From assembly GCA_013350335.1 (NCBI GenBank), contig CM023532.1, positions 90,461,383 to 90,525,382 on the forward strand: 64,000 nt of DNA, in the 5' to 3' direction. The position numbers and the translations under genes are program-made. Of the stretch, positions 34,276-47,523 are shown in pieces. The DNA is from Chimonanthus salicifolius (taxonomy: Eukaryota; Streptophyta; Magnoliopsida; Laurales; Calycanthaceae). Under the pieces are notes generated by a model. That model saw only the letters and a list, made by a program, of their open reading frames with translations. It searched no databases and was not told the DNA's origin. The stretch's first letter is position 1; each line of letters begins with the position of its first letter.

Positions 34276-34820
34276 TTCCTAAGTCACTGAAAACATTTAT
34301 TGACTTAGTTCCTTCATAATGTTGGTGTGTTCACATCTTGGGGAAAGAATTTTCCTACGGATCAATTATTTTCTTCAATTTGGGGGAAAATTATCAAATC
34401 ACTATACTTAGTTTTCGGGGGTTTTCATGTATAGTAAAATGTAGCTTTGTTGGGGAAGTTGCCAAATAAGCACACTTGGTTTTCGTAAAACTCCCTAATT
34501 GTCATGCATTTCTTACCTTTTGGGGAAAATTTTTCTAAGTATCAATGTTTGTTTCATTTGGTGAAATAGGGGAAATTTTCCTATGTTTGATAAATCCATC
34601 AATGTTATAATGATTGTACTTCCCTTTCTATATTTCCTTACGTCGAATGTGGTTCTCAGATTGAATATTTCAGTTTGAGTCAATCAAAGTAGATTAACCC
34701 GGCCCCAGTGCAGCGAACTCCGAAGAGTCGATCAGTTGGGATTCTTATCCGTCAGTGAGACGTGAAACCGTCTTAATCATACTTTGAGAGATTCATTCTT
34801 CCGATTTCGCTCTGATAGCA
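34276..34820 (-). other. E3 leader and altered primer-binding site
   Basis: This is untranslated leader with degenerate repeats built on TTGGGGAAAATTTTCCTA (34340..34620). The primer-binding site (34809..34820) reads TGCTATCAGAGC on the minus strand, one base different from the initiator Met tRNA match. Confidence 0.8.
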
Positions 34821-34822
34821 AC

Positions 34823-37800
34823 TGTAACGCCCGCCCCTTTTTCACTCGCTTTTCGAAAATCAGAGTCTATTTTTTTTTTTGAAATGGAGAGTGAGAGAGG
34901 GCGCGGACGTCACGACGCGAGTCAAGTCCGAGCTTCTAAAGCCCGACCCTGAACTGGCCAACCCCACGCGTGTGCGAAACTAAGTCCACGAGAACAGTTC
35001 ACGCGTAGAAAATAAGTTCGCGGAAACTAACTGAATGCGGAACATGATAATAGAGTCTATCCTACCGGTTTTTAGATAGAAGGGAAGATACAACATTAAC
35101 TTACCAAAATACCCCATTATTCACATTTATGCCTCAAAATGATATTGTCCATAATGCAGCCCAAACCATAGCAAGAAATATAAATTATACAGTCCGACGA
35201 GCTAAGCTACTTTAAATTACATCTCAAAAATGAAACTTAAATAAAACTAGATATCCGCTTCCCAAGCTCCTAAGCTTGGCTCCCGACGTGTCCACCGTTT
35301 CCGCCATCTCCTGCGTCATCAGCTAGGGTAGAAATAGGGCGTTAGTCAACGCGCCCAGTAGGATTCCAAGTAGGGCTAGCACATGGGTTAGTGATAACAT
35401 GCATACTGACAAAAATATAATAAATATATGATGAATGCCATGCCATCGGTGCCTATGTCATGTGTCCAACCCATCCACCGTATCATCATAAAATATCGTA
35501 TCCCCCTTGACGGAAAAGCCTCGTCAAGGTGTCCCCATGTTTGCTTCTCGGTCATCCCAACGGAGCATGGACTCCGGTTATAGCATAAGAGCTATCCCCA
35601 TGTTTGATTCTCGGTCGCCCTGACGGAGCATGGACTCCGGTTATAGCCCCTCAGGCTATCCCCATGTTTGCTTCTCGGTCGCCCCGACGGAGCATGGACT
35701 CCAGTTTCATTATTTTCCCGCCCATGCCATGCATGAGATGGAAGTGCATTATGCTATGTAATATATATATAATCCATATAAAATCCATAACATCTAAGTA
35801 TAGTCCATAGTCTTAAAAAAATATTATCCATAGCATTAAATCATAATCCATAGTACTTAAACATATAATTCATAATTCGAAATCCCATCATAAGATAAAT
35901 CATATAATCATCAAATTAAAGAACCATCACATATCCAAGGCTTACAAAAAGGTAGGAATCCTACCGAATACCGCTTAGCGTCCCGTTACGTTTCCGTTCG
36001 ATAATCCGGTCGCCGATCGCGTACCGTTTGCGACGTCCCAGTACCTTATTACATATCTACCGAATTAGTCCATATGTTATCCATGATTAAGTCCTTAACT
36101 TATTACAATCTTAGGTTCCTAATCACGTTATCCGTTTACCAAAATCGGCCCCTAACTTAGCCTCGTTTTCCGTGGGTTTAAAACACATCCATAAATCCAA
36201 TTTTGGCCATTTTAAATATTCCGATTTGCGAGCCTAAAACGCAGCATCTATCCGTTTCATTTAATCATTCGCAATGTATTCAATTTTTTTATGTCTAACA
36301 TACATAGGGTTCGGCCATGTACCATGGCCGAACCCATGGTTCCTCAAGATGGCTAATAATTACCATTTTGCCACTCTCTCTTCTATGGTTAATCATCCAT
36401 CCATTTATGTACATTCTAAGTCCAAAATTCATTCATACTTAGATCCATTAGTGATTCGTTAATCATGACCTAGCATCATAAAATCAGCCACCTATTTTAA
36501 TTAATTTTGCAAACATTTAATCCCATACTTAATTCCACTTTTGGCCTAAGATGTGGCCCATAAAGGGGTCATGGGTTCGGCCGTACACCATGGCCGAACC
36601 CATGATACCTAAATTCCATTTTATTGGGTTCATTTTATCCCCTTTTAATCCCTCCTCCAATGAAATTAAATCATTCATTTAAATCCCCATTTAAATTTAT
36701 CATCTCTTTCCATCATTTTCCATTCTTTTTACCTTCATTAAAAATCACTAAATCATCACCATAGGGTTCGGCCATTCACCATGGCCGAACCCATGGTTCA
36801 TGGATCACCTTCATGGGTGCCCTTTTTAAGGCCAATATTTTGTCCAAAAACAATCCATTTTTTTTTTTAAATCAATAACCTTCATTCATTTTGGCCCTTT
36901 AAAAACTTCCAAAATATTAACATATTAATCCATCATTTTCATCCTTTAAAGCCATTTAAAAAAAATCACTTTTCAACACCATAGGGTTCATGGCCCATCT
37001 TATCCATGCCATCTTTAAAACCAAAATACCTATTTACATTCCTCATGGTTTTCTCATTAAGACTCCTTAAAAATCACCAACTTTTCAATCACTTAAAACC
37101 TCAACATTATTAACCCTTCTCCATAATTTTGGACCTCAAACCCTAATTAAAATCATCCATCATTTATCATGGGGTTCGACCATGCTACATGGCCAAATGG
37201 CCCATCAATCCATTAAAAAATCCAAATTCTCTATGCTTAATAAAGACTTGAAATTCCATTAAAAATTCCATTCTTCCATTTCATCCATTTCTTAATCCAT
37301 TCCTCCATTTTATCCATTTCTTATCCTACCATTTGATGGATCTTAGATCCATGGCTCACAACATTTTTGGCCATATTAAATCTAATAAATGGATTCCATA
37401 TCCTATATAGAAAGCATAAATTATTGTTTTAAGAAAATCTTACCACCCGACGACTCCTCCGGTCCTTCTTTCCTCTTTGCTCTCCTTAGCCTTCTCTTCT
37501 CTTCTTCTCCTTGATGTAATGTCAAGATGAGTGGGTTTGCTTGAGAGAGGGAGAGGGGAAGGTGATGAGAAAGGTGTCTCGAGTGTTTACCTTGAGGTGG
37601 TGGGTCAACACTTAGCCTTTTCCTTTTCTTTTCTTCTCTTTTCTTCTTTTTTTCTTCTTTCTTCTCTATGGAAGTGAGGGACGGTTTTGGTGAGTGAAAG
37701 AGATGGAGATGAGTGAAATGGTTAGGAGAGAATGAGATAGAATCTCATCTTTTGGTTAACTTAGGTCACACTCCACATTAACTCCTCCCACCAACCAACA

Positions 37801-38490
37801 TGGCATTAATGGTGGTGGTTGGGATAAAACCACCACTTAAGCCCATGGTTTTCAATTTTATGTTTCTTTAAGAGTGGTTTGTGTTTGTTGGAGTGGTTTG
37901 TGTTTGTTTGGATGGTTTTGACCATTTGACCATTTTAATTTAGGTTAATTAACTTAGATCAATTTGATCCTTAGGTTAAGTTAATTAATTACTTCCCACT
38001 TAATTTAATCTCATTAAATTCTCTCTAAGATCCACCCATGGTTGACTAAGTCAACCATGGTGGTCGGCCCACTACCCTTGGGTCCACACGCCACCTCAAT
38101 TTGGTGAGGTGGAGATGGGCCCCATTTGGCCATTTTACCTTGTTCAATTCATCATCAATTTAGGTGATTAAATTTTTATTAAATCTATCCTTCTTATTGG
38201 ATTACCATTGGGTCCATGGCCCAATTAAATTCCCTCCTATCCACTTACCTTAGGGCTTAGCTACCTTGGCCCATTGGGTCCCATATGGCTATTTGACCCA
38301 ATTGACCACCCTTCACCCCAAATTTATCATCATTGACCATTTAAATGAATAAATCAAATCCATGGCCCATTGGACCACACTTGGCCATTGTCCCAAAAAT
38401 TTGGTCCATTTGGCATTTTATCACATCAAACTTCAAATTTAAAAATAATAAATGCCACTATATATTGATCCAAAAATTCGGGCTATTACA
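34823..38490 (-). repeat. E3 5' LTR
   Basis: 3668 bp, pairing with 26065..29703. It keeps GGACGTCACGACGCGAG near 34903 and palindromes near 36308, 36577 and 36767 that are more complete than in the 3' copy. Its tandem-repeat array is at about 35535..35702. No gene is seen. Confidence 0.93.
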
Positions 38491-38495
38491 GATCA

Positions 38496-38985
38496 TGCCC
38501 CACCGGATTAAAGCTCATCGTTATGGCAATCACAAATAGGTATTTGGCCATAGATGACTTTAGGTGGTAACCACACCTTAGGAGGACTATTCCTAGGCTT
38601 AGTTGAACAAATGATAAAATTCATAAAAAGTCTAGGGAGGAAGCTTGATAGTGAATTTGGAAATATGAATTAAATTCACTGTCAGCTCGACTAGTCGTCT
38701 CATCGAACCCTCGGTGGAGACAGGATCGACCCATTATGGTCAAAGACTGGTCGGCCAGATAGACAAATGTTCTGAAACATTAAACTAATCATTCTGGGTA
38801 TGCCTCTGATCGAGAGTCTCGTATACACCGACCCCTTAGTGATGAATTTAACGACCCCTTGCAGTCAATGACTCGTCGATGATAACTTATGAGTTCTAGA
38901 ACTTAGCACTCAGTGGACTATCGAGAAAACAGACATCTCGGTAACACTTTGGAATTTCATGTTATTAATATATATGAAATTTGCC
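38496..38985 (+). mobile_element. Copia remnant, continued (probable LTR sequence)
   Basis: This is the continuation of 25265..26064 across E3, shown by the exact GATCA duplication. It has no open frame and no similarity to the gypsy LTRs. It has a mixed-base composition with motifs such as GTGGAGACAGGATCGACCC. I infer it is copia LTR sequence; its outer end near 38985 is uncertain. Confidence 0.45.
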
Positions 38986-40683
38986 ATTCAATTGTGAATT
39001 ATTAGATATGGGCCTTAGATGGGCAAAGTGTTGGGTCAATTGTCCAATAAGACCCAATGGATTGTGGATATGGTTTCAATTGAATAAATGGGTAAGATGT
39101 ATGCAATTGGGTCAAGATGTTAATTGGGTCAAAATGCCAATTGGGACCCAATGGGTCGTCGTGGATTTGGTTGACCACCAAGTGAGTCCAAGCTTAATTA
39201 GGATGGGGCTGATTGAGTTGGAAATGGAATCAAATAATTGAGTTGATTCAAGTGAATTAAATGAGTTGAATTAAAGAGGTAAGTTGAGTTAAAAGTGATG
39301 AGTTAAGTGAGTTGAGTTGATTTGAATTAAATTAAAGTGGTGAGTTGAATTAAAGAGTGAGTGAAGTGTGAAGATGAAGGGTTGTTGTTTCAAAAATAAA
39401 ACCAAGGGTACACGTTGGAGAGGTGGGGAGTTTTGGTTTAAAATTCAAATCAAAACAAGGATACAAGTTTTGGTTTAAAATTCAAATTCAAACAAGGATA
39501 CAACTTTTGGTCTATTTCAAATTCAAATAAGATACATGTTGGAGAGGTGGGAAGTTTTGGTTTATTTCAAAATTCAAATAGGATACAGTTGGAGGGTGGG
39601 GAGTTTTGGTTTATTTCAAATTCAAACATGGTTACACATGGAGAGATAATGGAGGGTTATGGTTATTTCAATTCAAACAATGGTTACACGTTGGAGAGAT
39701 GAGGGGTTATGGTTATTCAAATTCAAACAAGGTTACACGTTGGAGAATGGAGGGGTTATGGTTATTTCAAATTCAAACACTGGTTACACGCTGGAGAGAT
39801 GGAGGGGTTAGGGCTTATTCAAATTCAAACAATGGTTACACGTTGGAGAGATGGAGGAGTTTTTGTTGTTTTAAATTCAAACAAGGGTACATATTTCACC
39901 CATTCAAACACGGTTACACATTTCAAACTCAAACCCTATCTTAGTCGACCACACCTCAAGACAAAGACTTAGAAAATATTTTAATCTCAGCTAGCACACA
40001 GGCCGAACACTTCCTCTCTCTCAAGTCACAATCTCGGCCAAAGAAATAAGAAGGAAGGAGGAAGAGGCTAAGGAAAGAAAGGATTGAAAAACAGCTGGAG
40101 CGAAAGAAACCGGAGGAGTCGAGGAATGGTAGATATTTTTATAAATTGTGTTTAAAGAAAGGAACCATAGGGTTCGGCCATAGTGCATGGCCGAACCCCA
40201 TGGAAGAAAAATTAATGGACGAATGTTTGTTTAATGACCATGGAAGGTATTAATAATTTTGAAGGAGGAAAACCATGGAGGTTATGAAGTTTTAAAAGGA
40301 TTTAAAAGGGAGGTATTGTTAAAATATTAGCTATGTATAAAGAATGGAAAAGAAGGGCACAAAGCCAAAGGGTGAGGTTCGGCCATGTTGTATGGCCGAA
40401 CCCCACCAAGTATTATTATGGATTTAGGGTTTTCTTAGGAAGATTAAGTTAAGGTAAAAGACTCAAAGAGAAGGACCAAACCACGAGGTGATTCGGCCAT
40501 GTTGTATGGCCGAACCCCACTAAGGTATATGGTGGACTTAGGGTTTTTATGAATGACAATTTGACCTAAGCTGAAGGGATGAGAATAATGGCAAATGTGT
40601 AAATATGGGAGAAATGATAGACCATGTGTTCGGCCATGGTGTATGGCCGAAACCACAGGGAAAAGTTTTGTGGACTTAAGTGG
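38986..40683 (+). mobile_element. E11: plus-strand LTR fragment of the E1-related family
   Basis: From about 38990 the sequence matches the 5' part of the E6 and E9 LTRs (CCAATTGGGACCCAATGGG motifs), but the very first bases are not recognisable. It contains a minisatellite (39399..39920) and palindromes near 40170, 40377, 40492 and 40628. It is interrupted at 40684 by E10, and its right part is not seen before the gap. Confidence 0.7.
39399..39920. repeat. Minisatellite, ~58-bp unit, about nine degenerate copies
   Basis: Units carry TTCAAATTCAAACAAGG, TTACACGTTGGAGAG and TGGAGGGGTTATGG. The 112-codon open frame through it (39606..39944) only reflects the repeat. E6 and E9 lack it. Confidence 0.85.
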
Positions 40684-42271
40684 TGTAACACTCCAATTTC
40701 TCAATGAAGTGGATAATTACGAAATGCCCCTGAGTGTTAAATTAATTATTTGTGCTGTCAATAAGGCAATGGTGGGGCCCATTGCTCAAATTAAGATGAT
40801 ATTGAGCACATTATAATGTCAAGTTTGATTGGATGGGTAATGAACATCAATTGGGTCGAAAAGATAAAGGTGTCAAAGGGCCCAATTGGACTAATGAGTC
40901 AAAATGGATGTTTGACCATTGTGTAAGCTCAAATTAAATGGGGTCAAGCTGAAGGATTGGGAAATTACGTATAGCAAAATGGGTAGGCTTGATACACAAG
41001 TGAAAACCCAATTAAAAATGGCAAAATCAGCCCATGAATGGGTCATGTTGTCAAAACGGGTCAAGGGGCTGATTGGGGACCCAATGGGGGTTGACCAAGT
41101 TGACCACGGATGACCTTGGGGCCCTAATTGACAACTCAATGGAGTTATTCATCTTGATTGGACTGATTTGGAGTGAGTTTGGATTAAGAAAGAGTTGACT
41201 CAAACTTGGTGCATTGGAATGTGATGAGTTGGAATGAGTTGGGTTAGGATAAAAATATCTTGAGTTAAGTGAGTCCAAGAGGAAGTGGAAAGGCATTGTT
41301 AATCATCATCACTCTGGAGAAATCCTTAGCCGTTGAGTGTGAAGAGGTGCTTTGGCAAAGCCAAAAGACACCAAGGTTGGGCGCCCAATTCATGAATGGG
41401 ATGCATGGTTCATTTCAAAGAGATGCAATGTTGGAACCAAGGTGTCTTGGTTAACACCCAACATCCCTCGTGTTTAGCAAGATTAAATGAGGGAGGTGAT
41501 GGAGATGGGCTGAAACACAAAAGGCAAAGGTTACTTTCTTGGCCGTGTTTTTGTCATTGCAAATCCAAGATTTTCCATCGCTCTCTCCCTCTCTCCGATT
41601 CGTTTTCTTGGCTGAACAGCAGGTTTTTGGCACCGGTTAATCAAGTATAAACAGCAAGGAATTAAGGGAAAAAGACAGATAAATAAAAGGGAGAAACCAA
41701 GGATCAAAGGAAGAAGAAAGTTTGGAAAATTGGTAAGATTCTTAAGTGTTTTAAGCCAATTAAGTTGTAAGAAAAGGTTGTGTATGGGCCATGGTCATGG
41801 CCGAACTTAACACCAAGTTTTAACCTTGATTATGGAGCTTTTAAAATGGTAAAGATGACCATTGGGTTCGGACACCATGGAGGGCCGAACCCCATGTAAA
41901 AGATAGGTTGTTTGATGTTCTGAACATGGAAACCATGGATTTGTGTGGACTGGTTTTGGGTTTTATTTAAGATTCAAATGCATGTTTAAAAGTTAAAAAC
42001 ATGGATTTGGAATGAAATAAGACTGAAGTTACAGGGTCTAACAGTGGATTAAAATGATGAAATGGACCATGGGGATCGGCCATCTTGCATGGCCGAATCT
42101 CATGAAGTATGAGGGTCATTTAGACAAGCAGATGAACTTATTTGGATGGTTTTTGAGAGAATAAATGCAGCACGCAATGTTATCTGATCTATAGTTAAAT
42201 ACACCTAAAACATGTTTAGACAAAACATGGACATAGGGTTCGGCCCCTTGATGCCGAACCCCATGAAAATA
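40684..42271 (+). mobile_element. E10: plus-strand LTR fragment, E8 subtype, running into the gap
   Basis: It begins TGTAACACTCCAATTTCTC and matches E8 from its start (54887) through the CCCATTGCTCAAATTAAGA and GGGGACCCAATGGG blocks. Palindromes of the GGTTCGGCC type lie near 41866 and 42238. The right end is lost in the assembly gap, so a solo LTR cannot be told from a full element. Confidence 0.75.
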
Positions 42272-42371
42272 NNNNNNNNNNNNNNNNNNNNNNNNNNNNN
42301 NNNNNNNNNNNNNNNNNNNNNNNNNNNNNNNNNNNNNNNNNNNNNNNNNNNNNNNNNNNNNNNNNNNNNNN
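42272..42371. other. Assembly gap (100 N)
   Basis: Exactly 100 undetermined bases, a conventional placeholder for a gap of unknown size. The sequence before it is E10 LTR; the sequence after it is unrelated. Confidence 0.98.
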
Positions 42372-42734
42372 TGCATACGATCAATCTCCCTGGGCTTAGA
42401 CCAAATCTGGACTGTCATTCACAGTCATGTCACGGACAATAGATCATGCAGACGACCCTTTATCTGGATATTGTGGCAACCAATTGCCCACACGATTAAT
42501 TGCCTGGAGCCTGGGTTGAATACCCAATGAAAAATACAGTCAAGCTCAGGAAAATACTTTCATCTGACAGTGACCCATTGTGTGGTATAGCACGATCAGT
42601 CGGTTGCACGAACCATCACCAGTACAGGGCAATGAACACATCGAGTGCACGACCCATTGCCCCGAGTTCGGGTGAGGTTTGTCTTGACAAAGGACTACCA
42701 TTACAGGATAGCCTCAGGCCGATGCGATCGCCAA
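42372..42734. other. Unassigned sequence between gap and E4
   Basis: 363 bases with no open frame I can assign and no similarity to the gypsy LTRs in the window. They are the left flank of E4. They could be part of another retrotransposon or ordinary intergenic DNA. Confidence 0.5.
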
Positions 42735-43243
42735 TGTAACGTCCCCACTCATCGAAAATCAGAGTATATATTTTTTTTAATAAATAGTGAGAGAGAGCGG
42801 GAGCGTCGCAACACAAGCTAAGTCTGGGTTTCTAAACCCGATCCTTAACTGGCCAACGATACATGTGCGTGGACCAAGTCCACTAAAACAGTTCACACGC
42901 TTTATAAATTAACTGCGGAAATAATATATGAATAGAACATTATCCACATCCATGATATAAATAAACAAAGAAGCCAATCACTATTAAATTAACTGAAACT
43001 TAAACATCCAAAATATCAACCAACCATAGCAAAATAAACTAAGTTATTACAATCCCCAAATGTTAATAATCTCAAAATACATTGTTCCAAATATCAATTA
43101 AATAAAGTAAACATAAATTGTCTACTCTCCTATGCTTGGCTTCTTTCAATTTGTTTACCAGGTACAAAGATCGAAATGAGAGAGAGAGATGAGAAAAGGA
43201 GATGAAATCTCTTTGTTCATACTTGAGAATTCGGCAAATATAG

Positions 43244-43409
43244 ATTCAGTCGACTGAATCCATGATTCAGTCAGCTGAATCCTCAACCAACAACTTCTGT
43301 GTTTGTTAAGCAATCTTTCGACTGAATCATAGATTCAGTAGGCTGAAACACGCTAGAATCCTTTTCTTATCCGTTACATCTATGTTCAGTCGACTGAATC
43401 ACCAGATTC
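43244..43409. repeat. TTCAGTCGACTGAA palindrome array in E4 3' LTR
   Basis: Pairs of the palindrome and variants (TTCAGTCAGCTGAA) recur here. The array resumes at 45217..45305 beyond E5, which landed inside it at GATTC. The matching array in the other LTR is 62744..62985. Confidence 0.85.
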
Positions 43410-45216
43410 TGTAACGCCCGCCCCTTTTTCACAGAAAATCAGAGCCTAATTTTTTTTTTTAAAGTGACAAAAGGACGCGGACGTCACGACGCGAGTTAAG
43501 TTCCGAGCTTCTAAAGCCCGGCCCTTAACTGGCCAACCCTACGCGTGCGTGGAACATAAGTCCACAAGTACGGTTCACGCGTAGAAAGTAAGTTCGCGGA
43601 ACATAAAAATAACTGCGGATGATAATAGAACTATCCTACCAGTTCTTCAGATAGCAGGGAAGAAATACCCAATTAATTACGAAAATGCCATTATACTGTA
43701 TTATCCAAAATAATACCTAAACATAGCAAACTACCTAAATTATTACATTTCCGACAAGCTAACTATATAAATACATCTTTTCTAAAATAAACGTAAAACA
43801 AAATAATTAATCCGCCTCCCCAAGCTCCTAAGCTTGGCTTCCGTCTCGCCCTTCCGGTCCGCCATCTCCTGCATCGTCAGCTAGGGTAGAAGTAGGGCGT
43901 TAGAACACGCGCCCAGTAGGATTCCGAGTAGGGCTAGCACATGGGTTAGTAATAACCACATACATATAATAACACAGTGAAAACTATAAACCACCATATA
44001 CTGAAAATATAAGTAAATGATATGCCATGGGTGTCAATGTTATGAATCCCACCCATCATTCCTGCCATATACTGTCATATCCCTCTTGACGGAAAAACCT
44101 CGTCAAGATATGTCCAACCGCTAAAATCTCCCCCTTGACGGCAAAGCCTCGTCAAGGTGTCCCCATGCCTGTTCTCGGTCGCCCCGACGAAGCATGGACT
44201 CCGGTTTGTTTATTTTTTTCCGCCCATGCCATGCATGAGATGTAATGCATTATGCTATGTAATATGTATATCTCATACCCTTAATATACCATACATAGCC
44301 TTACCATATAATGCATAATCTTAAAAATAATAAACCATAATATTAAACATAATGTCCATAATCATAGAACAATTTTTTTTTTTAAGATCAATCCCAAAAT
44401 CAACCAAAATAAGATAAATATACCATTACACATCCATGGCTTACAAGTAGGTAGAAATCCTACCGATTACCGACTCGCGTCCTTTTCCCGTATTCGTCCG
44501 ACAATCCAGCTACCGACTCGCGTACCGCTCGCGCTATCCGACACCTTATTAAATTACCAAATCAATTCAAGTTTTAATCATTTTCAAGCCCATAAATCAT
44601 AACTTAGTGGGTTTCTTCATTTTAGCCCATATTTACCATTTTTGCCACTACCCTTCACATAAACAATTTTTCATTAATTGATGCCTACTTAAGCCCAAAA
44701 TTTAATCAACAACTTAGGTCCTTAACTTAGGTCACCTAACATCCCTAAATCATCCACTTAATTTAATCAAATTTTCCATCATCTAGATACAAGCATGGAC
44801 CCAACCTTAGCCCATACAATAACTTACAAAATGGGTCATGGGTTCGGCCACACACCATTGTTTAATTCCAAATTACTTAGGGTGATTAAATTTCATTAAG
44901 CCCACTCTAAATGGATCACCAGTTGGGCCCATGGCCCAATTACATTTCCCGCTAGCCCATTTACCTTAGAGCTTAACCATCTTGACCCATTGGGTCCCCA
45001 AATGGGTATTTGACCCAATTTGACCATTTTTGACCCATTTAACCCTCATTGACCATTTAAATAAATTTAAATCCAAACCATAGTCTATTGGGCCACACTT
45101 GGGCCTTTGTCCAAATTTTGGCCCATTTACCATTTACTCCACCCATTTTCTAGTTTCCATCATTAAAATAAATAATATTCACATTTATATTAATTCCCAA
45201 ATTCCGAGACCTTACA
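43410..45216 (-). mobile_element. E5: solo LTR (short E1-family variant)
   Basis: Begins TGTAACGCCCGCCCC and ends CTTACA, with exact 5-bp duplication GATTC on both sides (43405..43409, 45217..45221). Its first ~900 bases match E1/E3 LTRs, including GGACGTCACGACGCGAG and one unit of the 60-bp repeat. At 1807 bp it is half the usual length, so an internal deletion has occurred; the break is near 44850. No coding region lies inside. Confidence 0.9.
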
Positions 45217-46557
45217 GATTCAGTCACTTGAAACTCCCAGAAACTGATTTCTGTTACAACCAACTCCAGTTCAGTCGACTGAATTACAGATTCAGTCGAC
45301 TGACTTCTTTGTCAGCCTCTTTTGTTTGATTATTTGACTCGACCTTTTTCATGAAATCCACTTCTTATCATTCCTATACATGGTTATCGTCATCATACAA
45401 CTCTTAGTTGAATTTACTCTTCTCACTATCCAAAGTTAGGATCTATTCGTAATCATTCCAATCATTCAAACCATTTCAGCATGTTTTGGATCCATTCCTT
45501 AGACTGTTTGTATTTGACCACGTATCCACTTTCTAAGGGGATTTCCAACTTCATGGCCCTATAATAGTTTAGCCAGCCCTTGAAGTTCAATGTGGAACCC
45601 ATAGGTTCGGTCATACCATGGCCAAATCTATGGTTTCCCTTAGTCTTAATCTACTACCATGAAACATAGAACCTTACCTTCTTTCCCGTCTCCTTCGTTT
45701 CTTTTTGCTCTGAATTCCTCCTTAGTCCTTCTCCTTCCTTGGTACTTCACTGATCCTCTAGGTGTAGAGATGGAGGGAGAGAGAGATAGAGAAGAAGATG
45801 AAAGATCTTTTTGTTCCAAGGATAAAATTTAGCCAAGGGGTGGAGTGTGCCCCCTTGTATACCTCTGCCCAATCCCTCTCCCTTCCTCTCTTTATGACTT
45901 GTATCTGACCAAGGAGTCTCCTGGCGAAACCAAGAAGCCCTTGGCCTTCCAACGTGTGCATGGAGCTCCATCCATTGAGATGGAAACTCTCCATCTTCCC
46001 TCTCCACTCACTAAGAAGTCTACTCCACTTCCTTGCAACTCAGCCCATGTAATTAGTCTTGAACTCACTTCCCAATTCAAGCCAATTTAACTCAATTGAA
46101 TATTTAACTCACTTTAATCTTGAACTCCATTGACTTCACTCATGGTTGACCAAGTCAACCATGACCTTAGCCAACCATGCCCCACATTGCATTTTAGGTC
46201 CTCCTTGGCCATGTCACTTACATGCCACCTCGTATACATACCACCTCACTTGATGAGGTGGATCTATGCATTGGGTCTCAATTGGGTAGCTGACCCAGTA
46301 AACCTACCCATTTACCTTCAAATCAGTTCATCTATGACCCATTGGGTCCCAATTGGGTAATTGACCCATTTAATCACCTTGACCCAATTATTCCAAATCG
46401 AATTCTATCCATGATCCATTGAATCATAATTGGGTTAATGACCCAACTCCTTACCCATTTAAGGTCCATTCCAATTTATAATATTACATTCAACCAATTT
46501 AGCAATTTAAATAGACAAATTGAATTTATTTATAAAGTGAAAAATCCGGGTGTTACA

Positions 46558-46575
46558 ATATTACCCTCTTTTGAA
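46558..46575 (-). other. E4 polypurine tract
   Basis: On the minus strand this reads AAAAGAGGGTAATAT next to the 3' LTR, similar to E1 and E3. Confidence 0.7.
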
Positions 46576-46722
46576 ATTTTCGTCCCAAAAATCGAGCGAA
46601 GTAGGGTTTCAAACAGATTACATAAATAGCTCAGGATAAACTACTCTCATTTCTTATTCAAGTTCCCAAGTGGCTTCCTCATTACCATGTCGATCCCACA
46701 CCACCTTGACGAACTGAATTGC

Positions 46723-47523
46723 TCAGTTCTGTAACATCCCTTTATTCTGTCTCCACCACTCGGACAGCCTGTCGACGTAAGTCACATCGCTCTGCACTTC
46801 TATGTCTTGTACATTCAGCACATGCGAGGGATCAGGATTGTACTTCCTCAACATGGATACATGAAATACATCGTGCAGTGATGATAACTGCGAAGGAAGT
46901 ATCAGTTGGTACGCCACTTCCCCCACTCTCTTTTGGATTGGAAAGGGTCCCACAAGTCTAGGTGACAGTTTCCCTTTCTTCCCAAATCACATGTGACCCT
47001 TTCATGGCAAGACTTTCAAGAACACTAAGTCTCCCACTTCAAACTCAAGGAACCTTTTTCTCTAGTCAGCGTAGCTCTTCTGTCGACTCTGTGCAGTGAG
47101 TAGATGTTGTCGTATCACCTTGATCTGTTCAACAGTCTTTGTAACCAGATCATGTCCAATCAGTGCAGGCTCACCGGCCTTTGTCCAACACACTGGTTAT
47201 CTACAGGGTCTACCATACAATGCCTCAAATTAAGCCATCTTGAGACTTGCCTGGTAATTGTTGTTGTACGAGAACTCAACCAGTGGTAAATGATCTTCCT
47301 AACCACCCTTAAAGTCTAGCATGCAAGCTCTTAGCATATTTTCCAACGTCTATGTTGTCCTCTCTGACTGGCCGTCAGTATGTGGATGGAAAGCTGTGCT
47401 GATCAACAAGTTGGTCCCCATAGCCGACTGCATGCTCTGCCACACCCTGCCGGTGAATCGGCCATCTCTGTCGGACACAATAGTCCTTGGGATACCATGT
47501 AGCAAGATAATATCCTTGATATA
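46723..47523 (-). pseudogene. E4 integrase core end and C-terminus (broken)
   Basis: Scattered frames hold the second catalytic Asp (SDRDGRF, codon 47470..47472) and Glu (QSERT), both kept here although E1 and E3 have Asn at the former. They also hold KGKLSPRLVGPF-like and HDVFHVSMLRKYNPDPSHVL blocks. Several stops and shifts separate them. The end of the protein lies near 46620. Confidence 0.8.

Larger units (their letters stand above)
26065..38490 (-). mobile_element. E3: complete but decayed Ty3/gypsy retrotransposon
   Basis: LTRs at 26065..29703 (3639 bp) and 34823..38490 (3668 bp) begin TGTAACGCCC and end ATTACA. The 5-bp duplication GATCA is exact on both sides (26060..26064 and 38491..38495). 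The internal region is 5.1 kb, read right to left. It belongs to the same family as E1, with closely similar proteins and LTR ends. In the first ~430 bases the two LTRs differ by roughly 4%, mostly C/T and G/A changes, so it is much older than E2. It is inserted in copia remnant DNA. Confidence 0.95.
42735..46557 (-). repeat. E4 3' LTR, interrupted by E5
   Basis: Begins TGTAACGTCCCC, ends GGGTGTTACA. Without E5 and its duplication it is about 2.0 kb. It contains the TTCAGTCGACTGAA array and a single decayed GGTTCGGCC palindrome near 45605. Small frames near 45747..46090 are in different frames on both strands with no domain, and are not genes. Confidence 0.85.

Noticed and set aside
39606..39944. 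112-codon plus-strand frame
   Set aside because: It is a translation of the ~58-bp minisatellite; the overlapping frame 39709..39972 is equally open.
42116..42442. Frames on both strands spanning the N run
   Set aside because: They are open only because undetermined bases cannot contain stops.
45747..46090. Cluster of small frames on both strands in the E4 LTR
   Set aside because: Short, mutually overlapping, no domain, and lying in LTR sequence. The other E4 LTR is deleted here, so no conservation test is possible.
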